DNA of 64,000 nt, taken from NCBI GenBank assembly GCA_947568835.1, contig OX387609.1, forward strand, positions 18,063,208 through 18,127,207. Direction: 5' to 3'. Shown here piece by piece: positions 35,730 through 47,100 of this stretch. Each line of letters opens with the position of its first letter. The first letter of the stretch is position 1. Made by a program: the position numbers and the translations under genes. The notes beneath the pieces were generated by a model, which saw only the letters and a program-made list of their open reading frames with translations, searched no databases and had not been told where the DNA came from. Source of the DNA: Protonemura montana (Eukaryota > Arthropoda > Insecta > Plecoptera > Nemouridae).

Positions 35730-37603
35730 TGTTTGCCTTAAGTCCTGCCCCAAGTTCTGCCTCATGTCCAGCCCCATGTCCTGTCCCATGTCCTGGCCTA
35801 TGTCCTGCCCCACGGCCTGCCTCATGTTGTTCCATGTCCTGCCCCATATCCTGCCCATGTTCTGTCTCATGTGTTGGTCCAAATCCTGCCCCTTGTCCTG
35901 TCGCATTTTCATGCCTCATGTCCTGACCCATGTCCTTCCCCATTTCCTGCCTCATGTCCTGCCCCATGTCCTGCCCCATGTCCTGCCTCATGTCTTGCCA
36001 AAAGTCCTGCCCCATGTCCAGCCCTATGTCCTGCCCCATGTCCTGTCCCATGTCCTGCCCTAATTCCTGCCCCATGTCCTGCCCCATGTCATGCCTCATA
36101 TCCTGCCCCATGTCCTGCCCCATGTCCTGCCAAATGTCAAAACTCATGTTCTGCCCCATGTCCAGTAAAATGTCCTGCCCCATGTCTTGCCCAAAGTCCT
36201 GCCCCATGTTCTGCCCCATGGCCTGCCCCATGTCCCGCCCGATGTCCTGCCCCATGTATTCCCTTATGTCCAGTCCCATGTCCTGCCTCATGTCCTGCCC
36301 CATGTCCTGCCCCATGTCCTGTCCCATGAAATGCACCATATCCTGCCCCAAATCCCGTCGCATGTCTGCCCAAAATCCTGCCCTATGTCCTGCACCATGT
36401 CCTGCCCCATATCCTTTCCAATATTACGCCCCATGTCCTGTAACATGTCCTGCCCTATGTCATGCGTCAAGTCCTGCCCCATATCCTGCCCCATGTCCTA
36501 CCCTATGTAATGCCCCAAGTCCTGCACCATGTCCTGCCCCAAGTTCTGCCTTATGTCCAGCCCCATGTCCTGTCCCATGTCCGGGCCTATGTCCTGCCCC
36601 ACGGCCTGCCTCATGTTGTTCCATTTCCTGCCCCATATCCTGCCCACGTTCTGTCTCATGTGTTGGTCCAAGTCCTGCCCCTTGTCCTGTCGCATTTTCA
36701 TGCCTTATGTTCTGCCCCATGTCCTACCTCATGTCCTGCCCCTAGCTTTCCCAAAGTCCTGCCCCATGTCCTGCCTCATTTCCTGACCCATGTCCTGCCA
36801 TATGTCCTGACCCATGTCCTGACCCATTTCCTGCCTCATGTCCTGCCCCATGTCCTGCCCCATGTCCTGCCTTATGTCTTGCCAAAAGTCCTGCCCCATT
36901 TCTTGCCCTAAATCCTGCCCCATGTCCTGGCCAATGTCCTGCCCCATATCCTGCTCCATGTCCTGCCCCATGTCCTGCCAAATGTCAAAACGCATTTCCT
37001 GCCCCATGTCCAGTAACATGTCCCGCCCGATGCCCTGCCCTATGTCCTGCCCCATGTTCTGTACAATTTCATGCCCCATGTCTTGTCGCATGTCCTGTAC
37101 TATGTCATGTTACATGTCCCGCCCGATGTCCTGCCCCATGTCCTGTCCCATGACATTCACCATATCCTGCCCCAAATCCCGTCGCATGTCCTGCCCAATA
37201 TAGTTTCCAAAATTCGCCCCATGTCCTGTAACATGTCCTGCCCTATGTCATGCGCTAAGTCCTGCCCCATATCCTGCCACATGTTCTACCCTATGTAATG
37301 CCCCAAGTCCTGCACCATGCCCGCATGTCCTGCCCCTTGTCCAGTAACATGTCCCGCCCGATGTGCTGCCCTACGTCCTGCCCCATATCCTGCCCCATGT
37401 CCTGACCCTTATCCTTCCTTATGTCCTGGCTCATGTCTTGCCCCATGTCCTGACCCATGTGTTGTCCCAAGTCCTGCCCCTTGTCCTGTCGCATGTCATT
37501 CCTTATGTCCTGCCCCATGTCCTACCCCATGGACAGCCCCATGTCCTGACCCTTATTTCCTGCCCCATGTCCTGCCCCATGTCCTGCCCCATGTCTTGCC
37601 CCA
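35730..37603. repeat. Gamma HOR, unit G2 (1,874 bp)
   Basis: TGTTTGCCTTAAG recurs at 35730, exactly 2,079 bp after G1. From the middle of the unit onward it matches G1 at offset 1,874 because the 205-bp stretch is missing. It also has substitutions absent from G1, such as a TT for GT change near 36,992 and an A for C near 37,099, all shared with G3. Confidence 0.92.
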
Positions 37604-39476
37604 TGTTTGCCTTAAGTCCTGCCCCAAGTTCTGCCTCATGTCCAGCCCCATGTCCTGTCCCATGTCCTGGCCTATGTCCTGCCCCACGGCCTGCCTCATG
37701 TTGTTCCATGTCCTGCCCCATATCCTGCCCATGTTCTGTCTCATGTGTTGGTCCAAATCCTGCCCCTTGTCCTGTCGCATTTTCATGCCTCATGTCCTGA
37801 CCCATGTCCTTCCCCATTTCCTGCCTCATGTCCTGCCCCATGTCCTGCCCCATGTCCTGCCTCATGTCTTGCCAAAAGTCCTGCCCCATGTCCAGCCCTA
37901 TGTCCTGCCCCATGTCCTGTCCCATGTCCTGCCCTAATTCCTGCCCCATGTCCTGCCCCATGTCATGCCTCATATCCTGCCCCATGTCCTGCCCCATGTC
38001 CTGCCAAATGTCAAAACTCATGTTCTGCCCCATGTCCAGTAAAATGTCCTGCCCCATGTCTTGCCCAAAGTCCTGCCCCATGTTCTGCCCCATGGCCTGC
38101 CCCATGTCCCGCCCGATGTCCTGCCCCATGTATTCCCTTATGTCCAGTCCCATGTCCTGCCTCATGTCCTGCCCCATGTCCTGCCCCATGTCCTGTCCCA
38201 TGAAATGCACCATATCCTGCCCCAAATCCCGTCGCATGTCTGCCCAAAATCCTGCCCTATGTCCTGCACCATGTCCTGCCCCATATCCTTTCCAATATTA
38301 CGCCCCATGTCCTGTAACATGTCCTGCCCTATGTCATGCGTCAAGTCCTGCCCCATATCCTGCCCCATGTCCTACCCTATGTAATGCCCCAAGTCCTGCA
38401 CCATGTCCTGCCCCAAGTTCTGCCTTATGTCCAGCCCCATGTCCTGTCCCATGTCCGGGCCTATGTCCTGCCCCACGGCCTGCCTCATGTTGTTCCATTT
38501 CCTGCCCCATATCCTGCCCACGTTCTGTCTCATGTGTTGGTCCAAGTCCTGCCCCTTGTCCTGTCGCATTTTCATGCCTTATGTTCTGCCCCATGTCCTA
38601 CCTCATGTCCTGCCCCTAGCTTTCCCAAAGTCCTGCCCCATGTCCTGCCTCATTTCCTGACCCATGTCCTGCCATATGTCCTGACCCATGTCCTGACCCA
38701 TTTCCTGCCTCATGTCCTGCCCCATGTCCTGCCCCATGTCCTGCCTTATGTCTTGCCAAAAGTCCTGCCCCATTTCTTGCCCTAAATCCTGCCCCATGTC
38801 CTGGCCAATGTCCTGCCCCATATCCTGCTCCATGTCCTGCCCCATGTCCTGCCAAATGTCAAAACGCATTTCCTGCCCCATGTCCAGTAACATGTCCCGC
38901 CCGATGCCCTGCCCTATGTCCTGCCCCATGTTCTGTACAATTTCATGCCCCATGTCTTGTCGCATGTCCTGTACTATGTCATGTTACATGTCCCGCCCGA
39001 TGTCCTGCCCCATGTCCTGTCCCATGACATTCACCATATCCTGCCCCAAATCCCGTCGCATGTCCTGCCCAATATAGTTTCCAAAATTCGCCCCATGTCC
39101 TGTAACATGTCCTGCCCTATGTCATGCGCTAAGTCCTGCCCCATATCCTGCCACATGTTCTACCCTATGTAATGCCCCAAGTCCTGCACCATGCCCGCAT
39201 GTCCTGCCCCTTGTCCAGTAACATGTCCCGCCCGATGTGCTGCCCTACGTCCTGCCCCATATCCTGCCCCATGTCCTGACCCTTATCCTTCCTTATGTCC
39301 TGGCTCATGTCTTGCCCCATGTCCTGACCCATGTGTTGTCCCAAGTCCTGCCACCTTGTCCTGTCGCATGTCATTCCTTATGTCCTGCCCCATGTCCTAC
39401 CCCATGGACAGCCCCATGTCCTGACCCTTATTTCCTGCCCCATGTCCTGCCCCATGTCCTGCCCCATGTCTTGCCA
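37604..39476. repeat. Gamma HOR, unit G3 (about 1,873 bp)
   Basis: It is nearly identical to G2, sharing the 205-bp loss and G2's substitutions. It differs by a single inserted A near 39,353 (CCACCTTG for CCCCTTG). At about 39,476 the text continues as CTTGCCAAAAGTCC, as in delta, instead of CTTGCCCCATGTTTGCC. The gamma breakpoint therefore appears to lie inside a CTTGCC motif. Confidence 0.9.
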
Positions 39477-40492
39477 AAAGTCCTGTCCCAAGTCCTGCCC
39501 TATATCCTGCCCCATGTCCTGCCCCAAGTCTTTTCATGACCTAACCTTATTCCTGCCCCATGTCCTGCCCCATGTGCTGATCCATGTCCTTCCCTAATGT
39601 CCTGCCCCATGTCCTGCCTCATATCCAGTCCCATGTCCTGCCTTATGTCCTGCCCCTTTCCTGCCCCATGTCCTGTCCCATGACCTGCACCATATCCTGC
39701 TCCAAATCCCGTCGCATGTCCTGCCCCAAATCTTGCCTCATGTCCTGCCTCATGTCCTGTCCTATATCTTTTCCAATATTATGCCCCATGTCCTGCCCCA
39801 TGTCCTGCCCTATGTAATGCCCCATGTCCATCACCATGTCCTGCCCCATGTCCTGGCGCATATTCTTCATGTCCTGCCTCATAGTCTGTCCAATGTTCTG
39901 CCCTATATCCTGTCGCATGCATGCCTCATGTCTTGCCCAAAGTCCTGTCCCATGTCCTTCCCTTATTCCTGCCCCATGTCCTGCCCCATGTCCTGCCCCA
40001 TATCCTGCCCCATGTCCTGCCCCATGTACTGCCCCATGTCCTGCATCATGTCTTGCCCAAAGTCCTGCCCCATGTCCTGCCCCAAGTCCTGCCCCATGTC
40101 CTTCCCTAATGTTCTGCCCCAAGTTCCATACCATTTCATGCCCCATGTCCTGTCGCATGTCCTGCCCTATGTCCTGTAACATGTCCCGCCCGATGTCCTG
40201 CCCCATGTCCTGCCTCATGTCCTGCCCCATGTCCTGCCCCATGTCCTGTCCCATGACCTGCACCATATCCTGCCACCAATCCCGTCGCATGTCCTGCCCC
40301 AAATCCTGCCCTATGTTCTGCCCCATTTCCTGCCCCATATCCATTCCTATTTTATGCTCCATGTCCTGTAACATGTCCTGACCTATGTCATGCGGCAAGG
40401 CCTGCCCCATATCCTGCCCCATGTCCTGCACAATGTCCAACCCCACGTCCTGGCCCATATCCTGCTTCACGTCCTAATAGATATCCTGTCCA
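39477..40492. repeat. Mosaic segment, delta/beta-like
   Basis: This follows gamma G3 in delta-type order (compare 48,930-49,560, including the CATCACCATG and GGCGCATATTCT variants), with beta-like text from about 40,020 to 40,170. It lacks three bases relative to delta (ATTCTTCATG at 39,863), another non-12 change. One palindromic monomer lies at 39915. Confidence 0.75.
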
Positions 40493-40897
40493 ATGTCCTG
40501 CCCTATATCCAGTTGCATGCATGCCTTATGTCTTGCCCAAAGTCTTGACCCATGTCCTGCCCAATGTCCTGCTCCATGTCCTGCCCCAAGTCCTGTCCCA
40601 TGTCCTGCCTTAACTCCTGCCCCATGTCCTGCCGTTTTTTCTGCCCCGTGTTTTGCCCCATGTCCTGCACCATGTCTTGCCCTATGTTCTGCCCCATTTC
40701 CTGCCCCATATCCTTTCCTATTTTATGCTCCATGTCCTGTAACATGTCCTGACCTATGTCATGCGGCAAGGCCTGCCCCATATCCTGCCCCATGTCCTGC
40801 CCTATGTAATGCCCAATGTCCTGCACAATGTCCTGCCCCACGTCCTGCCCTATGTAATGCCCCATATCCTGCCCCATGTCCCCCCCCCTTGTCCTGC
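40493..40897. repeat. Mosaic segment, delta-like
   Basis: It matches delta near 49,665-50,020, including the AGTTGCATGCATGC form of the palindrome (40515) and the CTGCCGTTTTTTCTG variant. It ends just after a nine-base C run, where the sequence switches to the beta-like block shared with alpha unit B1. Confidence 0.78.
40880..40888 (+). repeat. Homopolymer run of nine C
   Basis: The normal CCCC of the monomer is expanded to nine C here, the longest single-base run I noticed. It sits within about 20 bp of the switch from delta-like to beta-like sequence. It may mark a recombination or slippage point, or a sequencing or assembly artefact, since homopolymers are the commonest long-read error. 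Confidence 0.7.
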
Positions 40898-41706
40898 CAA
40901 ATGTCAAAACGCTTGTCCTGCCCCATGTACTGCCCCATGTCCTGCATCATGTCCTGCCCAAAGTCCTGCCCCATGTCCTGCCCCTGTCCTGTCGCACGTC
41001 ATGCCTCAAGTCCTGCCCCATGTCCTGCCCCATGGACAGCCCCATGTCCAGACCCTTATTTCCTGCCCCATGTCCTGCCCTATGTCCTGCCCCATGTCTT
41101 GCCAAAAGTCCTGTCCCTTGTCCTGCCCCATATCCTGCCCCATGTCCTGCCCCCAAGTCATTTCATGGCCTAACCTTATTCCTGCCCCATGTTCTGCCCT
41201 ATGTGCTGCCCCATGTCCTTCCTTAATGTCCTGTCCCATTTTCTGTACCATTTCATGCCTATGTCCTGTCGCTTGTCCTGCCCTTTGTCCTGTTACATGT
41301 CTCATCCGATGTCCTGCCCCATATCCTGTCCCATGACTTGCACCATATCCTGCTCCAAATCCCGTCGCATGTCCTGCCCCAAATCTTGCCCTATGTCCTG
41401 CCCCATGTCCTGTCCTATTTCCTTTCCAACATAATGCCCCATGTCCTGCCCCATGTCCTGCCCTATGTAATGCCCAATGTCCTGCACCATGTCCTGCCCC
41501 ATGTCCTGGCCCATATTCTGCTCCATGTCCCGCCTCATAGTCTGTCCAATGTCCTGCCCCATGTCCTGCCCCATGTCCTTCCCCAAGTCCTGCTCCAAGT
41601 CCTGTCCCATGTCCTGCCCTAATTCCTGCCCCATGTCCTGCCACATGTCCTGACCCTTATCCTGCCCCATGTCCTGCCCCGTGTCTTGCCCCATGTCCTG
41701 CCCCAA
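40898..41706. repeat. Mosaic segment, beta-like, shared with alpha unit B1
   Basis: Most of it matches 6030-6710 of unit B1 at a constant offset of 34,868. It lacks the CCCCTAGTCCTGTCCC to ATTTGCCC stretch that B1 has on its right. This shows the B1 patch was not unique to alpha; either may derive from the other or from a lost beta variant. Confidence 0.8.
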
Positions 41707-43212
41707 GTCCTAACCCATGTCCTGCCCTTATTCCTGCCCCATGTCCTGCCTTATTTGCTGCCTCATGTCCTGCCCCATGTCCTGCCTCATGTCCTGCCCC
41801 AAGTCCTGTGCCATGTCCTGCCCTAATTCCTGCCCCATGTTCTGCCCCATGTCCTGGCCCATGTCCTGCCCCATGTCTTGCCCAAAGTCCTGCCCCAAGT
41901 TCTGCCTCATGTCCAGCTTCATATCATGTCCCATGTCCTGGCCTGTGTCCTGCCCCATGGCCTGCCTCGTGTTGATCCATGTCCTGCCCCATATCTTGCC
42001 CATGTTCTGTCTCATGTGTTGGTCTAAGTCCTGCCCCTTGCCCTGTCGCCTTTTCATGCCTCATGTCCTGCCTCATGTCCTGCCCCATGTACAGCCCCAT
42101 GTCCTGCCCCATGTCCTGACCCTTATCCTGCCTCATGTCCTGCCCCATGTCCTGCCCCAATTCCCGTCCCATGTCCTGCCCTAATTCCTGCCCCAGGTCC
42201 TGCCCCATGTCCTGACCCTTGTCCTGCCCTAATTCCTGCCCCATGTCCTGCCCCATGTCCTGCCTCATATCCTGCCCCATGTCCTGCCCCATGTCCTGCC
42301 AAATGTCAAAACGCATGTTCTGCCCCATGTCCAGTAAAATGTCCCGCCCGATGTCCTGCCCTTTTTCCTGCCCCATGTCCTGCCCCATGTCTTGCCCAAA
42401 GTCCTGCCCCATGTTCTGCCCCATGGCCTGCCCCATGTCCCGCCCGATGTCCTGCCCCATGTCCTGCCTCATGTCCAGTCCCATGTCCTGCCTCATGTCC
42501 TGCCCCATGTCCTGCCCCATGTCCTGTCCCATGACTTGCACCATATCCTGCCCCAAATCCCGTCGCATGTCTGCCCCAAATCCTGCCCTATGTCCTGCCC
42601 CATGTCCTGCCCCATATCCTTTCCAATATTACGCCCCATGTCCTGTAACATGTCCTGCCCTATGTCATGCGCCAAGTCCTGCCCCATATCCTGCCCCATG
42701 TCCTGGCCCATATCCTGCTCCATGTTCTGCCTCATATCCTGTCCAATGTCCTGCCCAATATCCTGTCGCATGCATGCCTCATGTCTTGCCCAAAGTCTTG
42801 CCCCATGTCCTGCCCCATGTCCTGCCCCATGTCCTGCCCCAAGTCCTGTCCCTTGTCCTGCCCTTATTCCTGCCCCATGTCCTGCCTTATCTCCTGCCCC
42901 ATGTCCTGCCCCATGTCCTGCCCCATGACCTGCACCATATCCTGCCCCCAATCCCGTCGCATGTCCTGCCCCAAATCCTGCCCTTTGTCCTGCCGCATGT
43001 CCTGCCCCGTGTCCTCTCCCATGACCTGCACCATATCCTGCCCCAAATCCCGTCGCATGTCCTGCCCCAAATCCTGCCCTTTGTGATGCCCCATCTCCTG
43101 CCCCATATCCTTTTCAATATTATGCCCCATGTCCTGTAACATGTCCTGCCCTATGTCATGCGCCAAGTCCTGCCCCATATCCTGCCACATGTCCTGCCCT
43201 ATGTAATGCCCA
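41707..43212. repeat. Mosaic segment, alpha-like
   Basis: It follows the order of alpha A1 from about 60 to 2,270, with several losses; the offset falls from about 41,574 to about 41,012 across it. Landmarks are ATGTCTGCCCC near 42,568 and the palindromic monomer at 42768. It is more diverged from A1 than A2 is, so it is an older or independently evolving alpha copy lying 30 kb away. Confidence 0.8.
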
Positions 43213-44131
43213 ATGTCCTGCACCATGACCTGCCCCATGTCCTGGCCCATATCCTGCTCCATGTCCTGCCTCATATCCTATCCAATGTCCTGCCCTTTAT
43301 CCTGTCGCATGCATGAATCATGTCTTTTCCAAAGTCTTGCCCTATGTCCTGCCCCATGTCCTGCCCCATGTCTTGCCCAAAGTCCTGCTCCATGTCCTGC
43401 CCCATGTCCTACCCATTTCCTGCCCCATGTCCTGCCCCAAGTCCTTCTCCCATGTCCTGCCCTAATTCCTACCCTATGTCCTGCCCCATGTCCTGCCCCA
43501 TGTCTTGCCCCATGTCCTGACCCAAGTTCTGTCTCATGTCATGCGTCATGTCCGAACGCATGTTCTGCCCCATGTCCTGGCCCATGTCCTGCCACATGTC
43601 CTGCCCCATGTTCTGCCCCATGTCCTGCGCCATGTCCTGTCTCATGTTCTGACCCATGTTCTGTCTCTTGTCGTGCCTCATGTCCTGTCGCATGTTCTGC
43701 CCCATGTCCTGGCCCATGTCCTGCCCCATGTCTTGCCCAAAGTCCTGCCCCAAGTTCTGCCTCATGTCCAGCCCCATGTCCTGTCCCATGTCCTGGCCTA
43801 TGTCCTGCCCCACGGCCTGCTCATGTTGTTCCATGTCCTGCCCCATATACTGCTCATGTTTTGTCTTATGTGTTGGTCTAAGTCCTTCCCCTTTGTCCTG
43901 TCGCATTTTCATGCCTCATGTTCTGCCCATGTCCTACCCCATGTACAGCCCCATTTCCTGTCGCACGTCCTGTCCCATGTCCTTTCCCATTTTCTGCCTC
44001 ATGTCCTGCTTGATGTCCTACCTCATGTCCTGCCCCTAGCTTTCCCAAAGTCCTGCCCCATGTCCTGCCTCATTTCCTGGCCTATGTCCTGCCATATGTC
44101 CTGACCCATGTCCTTCCCCATTTCCTGCCTC
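43213..44131. repeat. Mosaic segment, alpha/beta-shared head
   Basis: It matches 2,273-3,300 and 12,607-13,650 with internal losses. A single-base deletion near 43,818 (GGCCTGCTCATG for GGCCTGCCTCATG) shifts the offset to beta from 30,486 to 30,485. The palindromic monomer at 43307 has the GCATGCATGA form, as in alpha. Confidence 0.8.
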
Positions 44132-47100
44132 ATGGCCTGCCCCATATCCTGCCCCATGTCCTGCCTCATGTCTTGCCAAAAGTCCTGCCCCATGTCCTGC
44201 CCCATGTCCTGCCCCATGTCCTGCCCCATATCCTGCCCCATGTCCTGCCAAATGTCAAAACGCATGTCCTGCCCCATGTCCAGTAACATGTCACGCCCGA
44301 TGTCCTGCCCTATGTCCTGCCCCATGTTCTGTACCATTTTATGCCCCATGTCTTGTCGCATGTCCTGTCCTATGTCCTGTTACTTGTCCCGCCCGATGTC
44401 CTGCCCCATGTCCTGTCCCATGACATCCACCATATCCTGCCCCAAATCCCGTCGCATGTCCTGCCCCATATCCTTTCCAATAATTCGCCCCATGTCCTGT
44501 AACATGTCCTGCCCTATGTCATGCGCCAAATCCTGCCCCATATCCTGCCACATGTTCTACCCTATGTAATGCCCCAAGTCCTGCACCATGCCCGCATGTC
44601 CTGCCCCTTGTCCAGTAACATGTCCCGCCTGATGTGCTGCCCTACGTCCTGCCCCATATCCTGCCCCATGTCCTGACCATTATCCTTCCCTTTGTCCTGC
44701 CCCATGTCTTGCCCCATGTCCTGACCCATGTGTTGTCCCAAGTGCTGCCCCTTGTCCTGTCGCATGTCATGCCCCATGTCCTGCCCCATGTCTTGCCAAA
44801 AGTCCTGTCCCAAGTCCTGCCCCATATCCTGCCCCATGTCCTGCCCCATGTCTTTTCATGACCTAACCTTATTCCTGCCCCATGTCCTGCCCCATGTGCT
44901 GCCCCATGTCCTTCCCTAATGTAATGCCCCATGTTCTGTACTATTTCATGCCTATGTCCTTTCGCATGTCCTGCCCTATGTCCTTTCGCATGTCCTGCCC
45001 TATGTCCTGTAACATGTCCCGCCCGATGTCCTGCCCCATGTCCTGCCTCATATCCAGTCCCATGTCCTGCCTCACGTCCTGCCCCTTTCCTGCGCCATGT
45101 CCCGTCGCATGTCCTGCCCCAAATCTTGCCCTATGTCCTGCCCCATGTCCTGTCCTATGTCCTATCCAATATTATGCCCCATGTCCTGCCCCATGTCCTG
45201 CCTTATGTAATGCCCCATGTCCTGCACCATGTCCTGCGCCATGTCCTGGCCCATATTATGCTCCATGTCCTGCCACATAGTCTGTCCAATGTCCTGCCCT
45301 ATATCCTGTCGCATGCATGCCTCATGTCTTGCCCAAAGTCCTGTCCCATGTCCTGCCCTAATTCCTGCCCCATGTCCTGCCCCATGTCCTGCGCCATATC
45401 CTGGCCCATGTCCTGCCCCTTGTCCTGCCAAATGTCAAAACGCATGTCCTGCCCCATGTACTGCCCCATGTCCTGCATCATGTCTTGCCCAAAGTCCTGC
45501 TTTATGTCCTGCCCCAAGTCCTGCGACATGTCCTTCCCTAATGTTCTGACCCAAGTTCTATACCATTTCATGCCCCATCTCCTGTCGCATCTCCTGCCCT
45601 ATGTCCTGTAACAGGTCCCGCCCGACGTCCTGCCCCATGTCCTGCCTCATGTCCAGTCCCATGTCCTGCCTCATGTCCTTCCCCATGTCCTGCCCCATGT
45701 CCTGTCCCATGTCCTGCACCAGCTCCTGCCACTAATCCCGTCGCATGTCCGGCCTAAAATCCTGCCCTATGTTCTGCCCCATTTCCTGCCCCATATCCTT
45801 TCCAATTTTATGCTCCATGTCCTGTAACATGTCCTGCCCTATGTCATGCGGCAAGTCCTGCCCCATATCCTGCCCCATGTCCTGCCCTATGTAATGCCCA
45901 ATGTCCTGCACAATGTCCTGCCCCACGTCCTGGCCCATATCCTGCTTCATGTCCTGCTTCATATCCTGTCCAATGTCCTGCCCTATATCCAGTTGCATGC
46001 ATGCCTCATGTCTTGCCCAAAGTCTTTACCCATGTCCTGCCCCATGTCCTGCTCCGTGTCCTGCCCCAAGTCCTGTCCCATGTCCTGCCTTAATTCCTGC
46101 CCCATGTCCTGCCGTATTTCCTGCCCCGTGTCCTGCCCCATGTCCTGCTTCATGTCTTGCCCAAAGTCCTGCCCCATGTCCTGCCCCATGTCCTGCCCCA
46201 TGTACCGCCCGATGTCCTGCCCCATGTCCTACCCCATGTCCCGCCCGATGTCCTGCCCCATGTCCTGCCTCATGTCCAGTCCCATGTCCTGCCTCATGTC
46301 CTGCCCCATGTCCTACCCCGTGTCCTCTTCCATGACCTGCACCATTTCCTGCCCCAAATCCCGTCGCATGTCCTGCCCCAAATCCTGCCCTATGTGATGC
46401 CCCATCTCCTGCCCCATATCCTTTCCAATATTATGCCCCATGTCCTGTAACATGTCCTGCCCTATGTCATGCGCCAAGTCCTGCACCATATCCTGCCACA
46501 TGTCCTGCCCTATGTATTGCCCCAAGTCCTGTCCCATGTCCTGCCCTAATTCCTGCCCCATGTCCTGCCCCATGTCCTGACCCTTATTCTGTCGCATGTT
46601 CTGCCCCATGTCCTGGTACATGTCCAGCCCCATGTTTGCCTAAAGTCCTGCCCCAAGTTCTGCCTCATGTCCAGCCCCATGTCCTGTCCCATGTCCTGGC
46701 CTATGTCCTGCCCCACGGCCTGCCTCATGTTGTTCCATGTCCTGCCCCATATCCTGCCCATGTTCTGTCTCATGTGTTGGTCCAAGTCCTACCCCTTGTC
46801 CTGTCGCATTTTCATGCCTCATGTTCTGCCCCATGTCCTGCCTCATGTCCTGCCTCATGTCCTGCCCCATGTCCTGACCCATGTCCTTCCCCATTTCCTG
46901 CCTCATGTCCTGCCCCATGTCCTGCCCCATGTCCTGCCTCATGTCTTGCCAAAAGTCCTGCCCCATGTCCAGCCCTATGTCCTGCCCCATGTCCTGTCCC
47001 ATGTCCTGCCCTAATTCCTGCCCCATGTCCTGCCCCATGTCCTGCCTCATATCCTGCCCCATGTCCTGCAAATGTCCTGCCAAATGTCAAAACGCATGTT

